NCBI GenBank assembly: GCA_947074225.1
Contig: CAMTOX010000123.1
Location: 1-6,225, forward strand
Reading direction: 5' to 3'
DNA from: an uncultured bacterium
GTDB taxonomy: Bacteria > Bacteroidota > Bacteroidia > Bacteroidales > Paludibacteraceae
DNA length: 6,225 nt
Shown here piece after piece: positions 1 through 6,225 of this stretch (positions are counted from its first letter, which is position 1; each line of letters begins with the position of its first letter). The translations under genes were made by a program, and so were the position numbers. The notes under the pieces were generated by a model. That model had not been told where the DNA came from and searched no databases. It saw only the letters and a program-made list of their open reading frames with translations.

Positions 1-18
1 CGTGTGCTCTGCCGATCT
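1..18 (+). other. Illumina adapter remnant (sequencing artefact)
   Basis: These bases match the 3' end of the standard Illumina read-2 adapter, CGTGTGCTCTTCCGATCT, at 17 of 18 positions; the one difference is G for T at base 11. Read on the minus strand, the AraC reading frame runs directly into the adapter complement (AGATCGGCAGAGC...), so the apparent last codons of that gene are not genomic. The genomic sequence begins at about base 19. The adapter sequence is recalled from general knowledge; the match is seen directly. Confidence 0.93.
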
Positions 19-270
19 ACTGCGTACTTGTCCTGGTGCAAAGCAAACAATGGTTCCTTCTTTATAGTCGTAAATATTCCGACCATACCTAATGTCGCCA
101 CATTTGGTGTCTTTTAAAAAGAGTGCATATACCTCGTAATTTAGATGAAGATATTCCGGTATTAGTGTGGCCTTAGTGAGGTCGGCAATGGTAACTAAAG
201 GGTGAAGTGTCTCTAAACCGAATAGTTTGTTATAGTCGTCTACGCTTTTAATTTTTGTAATTTCTTGCAT
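19..270 (-). CDS. AraC-family transcriptional regulator, N-terminal part only (3' end lost at contig edge)
   Basis: The minus strand opens with ATG at 270 (protein begins MQEITKIKSVDDYNKLFGLE) and stays open for 84 codons until it meets the adapter at the contig end. I recognise the sequence as the N-terminal sensor part of a Bacteroidales AraC-family regulator: the runs LETLHPLVTIADL, CGDIRYGR and YDYKEGTIVCFAPGQ are typical. Full-length members are about 280-300 residues with two helix-turn-helix motifs at the C terminus. That DNA-binding part is missing here only because the contig stops, not because the gene is broken. The gene is divergent from the oxidoreductase operon at 444 and shares a 173-base promoter region with it, so it is the likely local regulator, possibly responding to the operon's substrate and controlling its own promoter. 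The family is assigned from the N-terminal sequence alone; the ligand is unknown. Confidence 0.85.
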
Positions 271-290
271 GATTTCTTCTATTTGTTATG

Positions 291-298
291 CAAATGTA
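291..298 (-). promoter_or_regulatory. -7 promoter box for the AraC-type gene
   Basis: On the minus strand the sequence reads TACATTTG, an exact match to the Bacteroides primary sigma -7 consensus TAnnTTTG. It lies 20 bases before the ATG at 270, implying a leader of roughly 14 bases. There is no clear TTTG element at the expected -33 distance; the nearest is a TTTA 18 bases upstream, so the promoter may be weak or may need an activator. Confidence 0.55.
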
Positions 299-344
299 CT
301 CTTATTTATTTAGTTATAAATATGAAGGCATTAGAAAACGTAAA

Positions 345-395
345 ATCGTTATGACTAAAAGTAATATGTATACATAGGCCTTATTTGTTAACGAT
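345..395. promoter_or_regulatory. Nested inverted repeats, candidate regulator operator
   Basis: ATCGTTA at 345-351 and TAACGAT at 389-395 form a perfect 7-base inverted repeat centred at 370. Inside it TATGTATACATA (365-376) is a perfect 12-base palindrome centred at 370.5. The palindrome ends 18 bases before the -7 box at 395-402, so it covers the place where a -33 element should be, and the right arm of the outer repeat touches the -7 box. This placement suits a transcription factor site. The symmetry is seen; binding is inferred. AT-rich palindromes can arise by chance, and AraC proteins often prefer direct repeats. Confidence 0.4.
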
Positions 396-402
396 AACTT
401 TG
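395..402 (+). promoter_or_regulatory. -7 promoter box for the oxidoreductase operon
   Basis: TAACTTTG matches the Bacteroides -7 consensus TAnnTTTG exactly and lies 41 bases before the ATG at 444, giving a leader of about 35 bases. No TTTG is present 19-21 bases upstream; the palindrome at 365-376 occupies that space instead. A missing -33 element fits a promoter that depends on an activator such as the neighbouring AraC-type protein. Confidence 0.6.
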
Positions 403-443
403 CAGTGATAAATTATATATCATGAATTATTAAATCAATTTAT

Positions 444-1625
444 ATGGAAACGAATCAAAGTTATCAGATGTTTATCCCGACTAATTGTTTGTTTGGTGCG
501 GGCGTGTTGAATCAATTAAGTTCTCAACCTATGCCTGGGAAAAGGGCATTGATTATTATCTCTAATGGCAAGTCGACAATTTCCAACGGTTATTTAAAAC
601 GTACTGAGGAACAGTTGCGCAAAGCAGGGGTTGAATATGTAGTGTTTAATGGTATTGAAGCAAATCCAACAGTTAGCAATGTGGAGCATGGCACTGCGGC
701 TATTCGTGAGCATGGCTGTGATTTTATTGTGGCTTTGGGTGGCGGTAGCGTAATGGATGCCTCAAAGGCTATTGCAGTAATGGCCACCAATGATGGTGAG
801 TTGTGGGATTATGTAATGATAGGATCGGGAAAAGGAAAATCAATCCTTAAGAATCCACTCCCTATTGTGGCTATTACAACAACTGCCGGTACCGGGTCGG
901 AGATGGATAGTGCTGGTGTAATAACAAAAGAAGATACTTTTGAGAAAGCTTTTATTATGCACCCAAGTTTATTTCCTGTAATTTCTATTGTAGATCCAGA
1001 GCTAATGCTTTCAATACCTGCTCATTTTACTGCTTATCAAGGTTTTGATGCTTTGTTTCATAGTATTGAGGGGTATATCTCTAATGGAGCTAATTTAATG
1101 AGCGATATGTATGCCCTTACAGCTATTGAGAATATTGCTAAATATTTACCCATTGCCGTTAAAGAGGGAGCTAATATAGAGGCACGAACAAGAGTTGCTT
1201 TCGGAAATTCTCTCTCGGGGAGTGTTATGTGTTTAACCCTTCTTACAAGTCAGCATGGGTTAGAACATGCTCTATCGGCTTACCATCAGAACCTACCGCA
1301 TGGAGCAGGGTTGATAATGATTAGTAAAGCCTATATGAGTTATTTTATTAAGAATCATGCTTGCGACGATCGTTTTGTGCGTATGGCACAGGCTATGGGA
1401 ATGGTGAATGCTACAAAAGCTGAGGATTTTATAACTGCACTTTTAGCACTACAAAAGGCTTGTGGAGTGGATGAGTTGAAGATGTCGGAATATGGTATTG
1501 CAGAAAATGAGTTTGAGACCTTTATGCGTAATACGCGCGATGTGATGGGAATTATGTTTACTAGCGATCGGATACAAATGAGTGATGACGATATAGTGAA
1601 TATTTATAAGGAGTCCTATAAATAG
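444..1625 (+). CDS. Iron-containing alcohol dehydrogenase (Fe-ADH, group III)
   Basis: A full-length 393-residue cytoplasmic NAD(P)H-dependent alcohol dehydrogenase/aldehyde reductase. The N-terminal Rossmann-like half carries the nucleotide motif GGGSVMDASK (residues 99-108) and the TTTAGTGSE signature (145-153). The C-terminal helical half holds the expected metal ligands: Asp202 and His206 in GFDALFHSIEGY, His271 in HGLEHALSAY and His286 in PHGAG. His275 matches a conserved active-site histidine. Where FucO has the NAD-selecting Asp39, this protein has the loop SNGKS (40-44) with no acidic residue, so NADP(H) is plausible, as in YqhD and butanol dehydrogenases. There is no signal peptide, unlike the four genes that follow. 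It is the first gene after the promoter and ends 4 bases before the next ATG. The start is the first in-frame ATG after the -7 box, with no clear Shine-Dalgarno site. The substrate is unknown; aldehyde reduction is the usual role. Confidence 0.93.
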   Translation: METNQSYQMFIPTNCLFGAGVLNQLSSQPMPGKRALIIISNGKSTISNGYLKRTEEQLRKAGVEYVVFNGIEANPTVSNVEHGTAAIREHGCDFIVALGGGSVMDASKAIAVMATNDGELWDYVMIGSGKGKSILKNPLPIVAITTTAGTGSEMDSAGVITKEDTFEKAFIMHPSLFPVISIVDPELMLSIPAHFTAYQGFDALFHSIEGYISNGANLMSDMYALTAIENIAKYLPIAVKEGANIEARTRVAFGNSLSGSVMCLTLLTSQHGLEHALSAYHQNLPHGAGLIMISKAYMSYFIKNHACDDRFVRMAQAMGMVNATKAEDFITALLALQKACGVDELKMSEYGIAENEFETFMRNTRDVMGIMFTSDRIQMSDDDIVNIYKESYK

Positions 1626-1629
1626 AGTG

Positions 1630-2103
1630 ATGGCAACGAGATTGAGATTTCTATGGGCTTTAGCAGTCGTCGTTCTTTGCTCTTCTAGTGGACGTGAATT
1701 ACATTCCAAAGAGCAAATCTTTGAAGCCACAGAGCGTGCTTCAGATCTCTATAATACCGGCGAAGTTTATGTGAGTATGCTGAAGAGTTCTGGAAATACT
1801 ATGGTGGTGAGTTTTGTTTTTAAGCCTGAGAGTCGCAATTATTGGCATTATCATCCCGATGCCGAACAGACACTCTTAGTGCTTGATGGAGAAGGATTCT
1901 ATCAAGAGCAGGGAGGTGCTAAGCGGGTGATTAAAAAAGGCGATGTTAGAGTGTCGGCACCCAATGTGAGTCATTGGAATGGAGCATTGCCAAATAAAAG
2001 TTTGGTATGTATAACAATAACTGAACAAGCCTTAGAGAATCATGTGGTGCAACTTAGGGCTGTAACACATGAAGAGTATCATTTTAAAGACTATACATTA
2101 TGA
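1630..2103 (+). CDS. Exported small cupin-domain protein
   Basis: A 157-residue single-domain cupin. Residues 1-20 look like an export signal: Arg4 and Arg6, a hydrophobic core (FLWALAVVVL), then Cys17 followed by SSSG. Leu at -1 makes the lipobox non-standard, so it may be either a lipoprotein or a cleaved secreted protein. The beta-barrel spans about 55-130. Cupin motif 1 is WHYHPDAEQTLLVLDGEG (His73, His75, Glu79/Gln80) and motif 2 is GDVRVSAPNVSHWNGA (His115). It resembles the cupin half of the gene at 3116 and hydroxynitrile-lyase-type cupins (GtHNL, with HxHxxxQ plus His), but has one extra residue before the Gln and Asn117 where that cupin has His. Metal binding is likely but the reaction is unknown. 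I chose ATG 1630 rather than GTG 1627; the difference is one residue. The stop overlaps the next start (ATGA at 2100). Confidence 0.82.
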   Translation: MATRLRFLWALAVVVLCSSSGRELHSKEQIFEATERASDLYNTGEVYVSMLKSSGNTMVVSFVFKPESRNYWHYHPDAEQTLLVLDGEGFYQEQGGAKRVIKKGDVRVSAPNVSHWNGALPNKSLVCITITEQALENHVVQLRAVTHEEYHFKDYTL

Positions 2104-3119
2104 AAAAACTATTCTTTTACCTATTGATGGCTTTTGCCATCTCTTTTAGTGGTTGCAATAAGTGGAGTGAAGTGAAATTACCCACCGACGATGAACAAGT
2201 GCAGGACGAGAGTAAAGATGACGATAACGATAAGCCGCCCTTGAGTGGAAAGGCTCGCTATTTAGTTCTTTATGCCTCGCGAAGTGGAAATAGTGAGCGT
2301 GTGGCACAATTGATTCAGTCGACACTAGATTGTGATATTTTGGAGGTGCAGCCAGCGGTAGCTTATGAGAGCGATTACAATGATATGTTGGCTCGCGCTC
2401 AGCAAGAGTTGCAAGAGATTGCTCAGGGAAATTATCCTCCTATCGGAACTAATGTAGACGATTTTGAAAGTTATGATCTCATATTTATAGGCTATCCTAT
2501 TTGGTATGGGCATATGGCAACACCTATGCAGGCTTTTTTGCATAGTCATGCCGAGAAGCTACAGGGTAAAAGAATAGCTCTTTTTGCAACAAGTGGTAGT
2601 AGTGGTATAGCAACCTCGTTGGCAGAAGCTCAAGCATTATGTATGGAGTCTACGTTTACTCAAACATTACTTCTAACATCGAGCACTCTGACACAAATGG
2701 AGAACCATGTGGCAGAGTGGCTCTCGGTTATAGGAGCAGAAAAGAGTAATCCAAATAGTGATGAGTTAAAAATAAAATTGAGTGTGGGGGATAGAGCAGT
2801 CTTTGCTACTGTGGTAGATAATGTTACTACTCGCGATTTAATATCGCGTTTACCAATTACTATAACTATGACCGATTATGCTAATGCGGAGAAGATATAC
2901 ACCTTTGAACCAGCACTCAACACTGAAGGTGTGGCTGTAGGACATAGCACTCCGGTGCGTGGCGATATAGATTTGTATTTACCATGGGGCAATCTATGTG
3001 TATTGTATAGAGATGTTAGTGGTAATAGTGGTTTAATAAACTTAGGTCATATTGATGATGATGGCATCGAACTATTTGATGTACCAGGGAATATAATAGT
3101 AACAATAGAGAAACAATGA
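2100..3119 (+). CDS. Lipoprotein with flavodoxin domain and C-terminal cyclophilin-like domain
   Basis: A 339-residue two-domain envelope protein. Residues 1-19 form a lipoprotein signal with lipobox FSGC (lipid-anchored Cys19), followed by a strongly acidic linker (about 30-46, rich in Asp and Glu). The flavodoxin fold (about 52-212) shows the FMN phosphate loop ASRSGNSERVA (59-69), the YDLIFIGYPIWYG strand and loop (125-137, with Trp135/Tyr136 placed to stack on the flavin) and FATSGSSG (162-169). Residues 222-338 match the cyclophilin-like fold family (Pfam Cyclophil_like): an IKLSVGDRAVFATVVDN start, PITITMTDY, then LPWGNLCVLYRD. This fusion is found in anaerobes, but I know of no characterised function. 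FMN-dependent electron transfer, or quinone/nitro reduction of the WrbA type, is inferred. The gene overlaps both neighbours by 4 bases (ATGA), so it is part of the operon. Anchoring in the inner or outer membrane cannot be decided from the sequence. Confidence 0.88.
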   Translation: MKKLFFYLLMAFAISFSGCNKWSEVKLPTDDEQVQDESKDDDNDKPPLSGKARYLVLYASRSGNSERVAQLIQSTLDCDILEVQPAVAYESDYNDMLARAQQELQEIAQGNYPPIGTNVDDFESYDLIFIGYPIWYGHMATPMQAFLHSHAEKLQGKRIALFATSGSSGIATSLAEAQALCMESTFTQTLLLTSSTLTQMENHVAEWLSVIGAEKSNPNSDELKIKLSVGDRAVFATVVDNVTTRDLISRLPITITMTDYANAEKIYTFEPALNTEGVAVGHSTPVRGDIDLYLPWGNLCVLYRDVSGNSGLINLGHIDDDGIELFDVPGNIIVTIEKQ

Positions 3120-4185
3120 AACTGATAAATATATTAATAATTGCTATGGCTGGTCTCTTAAATGTGGCTTGCAGCAATAGCAAAGAAACAATTACAACAA
3201 TGAATAAAAATAGTAGTGAGCCTGTTATGGGCCTCGGTAATATTATTGAGGGAGAGAACTTTTCGGGCGACGCCTGGTTGAAAATGCTTTCGGCTGAACA
3301 GGCATACGATTGCCAAGTTTATAATGTAACTTTTGCACCTGCAGTGCGCAATAGTTGGCACACCCATTCGGTGGGTCAAATATTACTCTGTACAGAAGGG
3401 GTGGGGTACTATCAAGAACGTGGTAAGGCTGCTCAACGGTTGGAGGTTGGTGCAGTGGTGAATATTCCTGCTAATGTTGAACATTGGCATGGGGCAGCTC
3501 CCGACAACTCTTTTACTCATATTGGCATTACACCTAAAGTAAGTGAGAATAGTGCAAAATGGTTAATGCCGGTAACCGACCAAGAGTATATGGAAGCTGT
3601 AGGAGTAGAGATATTAAATAAAAAGAGTAAAACTAAAAAGGAAAATATTGGTTCAGTATTAGCTCTATATCCAACCCCAGCTACAGTTGTTGCTACGATG
3701 GTAGATGGGAAAGCTAATTTTATGATGCTATCGCATATTGGTATTATTGGTCACAACCGTATTATGATTAGTATGAGTAAGAGGCATCATAGTAATAAGG
3801 CGGTGCATGAAACTAAACTTTTCTCAATTAATCTTGTTGACGAAGCTTTACTTCCGCGTGCTGATTATGCTGGTACTGTGAGTGGCGCAAACGAAGATAA
3901 GTCGTCGCTATTTGAATTTACTATTGGCGAGGAAGGAATGCCAATTATTGTAGATTCACCATTAACAATGGAGTGTGTGGTAGAAGATGTTTATGAAACT
4001 GAAGGATTTGATAATTTTATCTGTAAGATTGCTAATACATACGCGAGTGATGAGATACTAACCGCTGAGGGAAAGATTGATTATAATATTTTAAAGCCTA
4101 TACTTTTTGAAATGCCTACCTATAGCTATTTACGCACAGGAGAGGTTGTTGGAAAGTGTAGAACATTGGGTAATGATTTAAAGAG

Positions 4186-4189
<4 letters not shown>
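3116..4189 (+). CDS. Lipoprotein with hydroxynitrile-lyase-type cupin fused to flavoredoxin-type flavin reductase domain
   Basis: A 357-residue fusion. Residues 1-19 are a lipoprotein signal ending in LNVAC (Cys19). The cupin (about 38-165) has WHTHSVGQ (His82, His84, Gln88) and PANVEHWHGAAP (His123), the same four-ligand pattern as the manganese-binding hydroxynitrile lyase GtHNL. It ends with the family's VTDQEY segment. A lysine-rich linker (169-175) leads into a flavin reductase-like (DIM6/NTAB, flavoredoxin) domain at about 177-352: LYPTPATVVATMVDGKANF, SHIGIIGHNRIMISM, FSINLVDE, DYAGTVSG, and the C-terminal KPILFEMPTYSYLRTGE. Flavoredoxins bind FMN and pass electrons. The two halves usually occur as separate genes, and no stop or plausible separate start lies at the join, so the fusion looks real. 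An internal Met29 (base 3200) would give a form without the signal. The reaction is unknown; coupled flavin and metal chemistry in the envelope is inferred. Confidence 0.87.

Positions 4190-6225
<2,036 letters not shown>

Larger units (their letters stand above)
271..443. promoter_or_regulatory. Divergent promoter region between the araC-type gene and the oxidoreductase operon
   Basis: This is the only gene-free stretch in the window. It is AT-rich and carries a Bacteroides-type -7 box for each direction, plus a 12-base perfect palindrome (365-376) sitting inside a 7-base inverted repeat (345-351 and 389-395). I saw no hairpin terminator, small RNA or riboswitch-like structure. The arrangement fits a regulator gene and its target operon reading out from one control region. 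The boxes and repeats are seen directly; their use is inferred. Confidence 0.75.

Noticed and set aside
384..387. TTTG as the -33 element of the operon promoter
   Set aside because: It is only 7 bases before the -7 box; the Bacteroides spacing is about 19-21.
422..433. Tiny upstream frame ATG-AAT-TAT-TAA in the operon leader
   Set aside because: Three codons in AT-rich DNA without a ribosome site; chance is the simplest explanation.
590..790. Minus-strand open frame of 66 codons
   Set aside because: It lies fully inside the Fe-ADH gene with no recognisable motif; a shadow frame.
1627..1632. GTG at 1627 as start of the small cupin
   Set aside because: The adjacent ATG at 1630 is the stronger start codon and loses only one residue. 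The AAGGAG at 1608-1613 is too far from either to decide.
1449..1730. Minus-strand open frame of 93 codons across the Fe-ADH/cupin junction
   Set aside because: It overlaps two well-supported genes, has no recognisable domain and would run against the operon.
2325..2549. Minus-strand open frame of 74 codons
   Set aside because: It lies inside the flavodoxin domain and has no similarity I recognise. The same holds for the minus-strand frames at 3158-3379 and 4459-4677.
3200..3202. Internal ATG (Met29) as true start of the cupin-flavoredoxin gene
   Set aside because: It would remove a convincing lipoprotein signal and break the ATGA overlap that every neighbouring junction shows.

Overview
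The window is a fragment of a low-GC Bacteroidota genome, most likely order Bacteroidales. The evidence is the promoter boxes of the Bacteroides type (TAnnTTTG at -7), the scarcity of Shine-Dalgarno sites, the Sec and lipoprotein signals of the usual Bacteroidales form, and gene families I recognise from Bacteroides and relatives. It looks like a whole short contig. Its first 18 bases are nearly identical to the end of an Illumina adapter, and its last ~50 bases also look non-genomic.

Layout: (1) bases 19-270, minus strand, hold the N-terminal part of an AraC-family regulator cut off by the contig end. (2) Bases 271-443 are a divergent promoter region with a -7 box for each direction and two nearly concentric inverted repeats. 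(3) Bases 444-6225, plus strand, are one tightly packed operon of six genes: iron-containing alcohol dehydrogenase; a small exported cupin; a lipoprotein made of flavodoxin plus a cyclophilin-like domain; a lipoprotein made of a hydroxynitrile-lyase-type cupin plus a flavoredoxin-type flavin reductase domain; a secreted protein with two carboxymuconolactone decarboxylase (CMD) domains and an ABM monooxygenase domain; and an aldo/keto reductase cut off by the contig end. The last four junctions are all 4-base ATGA stop/start overlaps, which suggests translational coupling.

How they may work together (inference): the first and last enzymes are cytoplasmic carbonyl/alcohol oxidoreductases. The AraC regulator + Fe-ADH + AKR set resembles E. 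coli YqhC controlling yqhD and dkgA, an aldehyde-stress circuit. The four middle proteins all carry N-terminal export signals and combine flavin-binding folds, metal-binding cupins and CMD/ABM domains, that is, a redox chemistry set placed in the cell envelope. A plausible job is handling reactive carbonyls, quinones or aromatic electrophiles on both sides of the inner membrane. Substrates and electron donors cannot be read from the sequence. No RNA genes, mobile elements, CRISPR arrays or terminators were seen.
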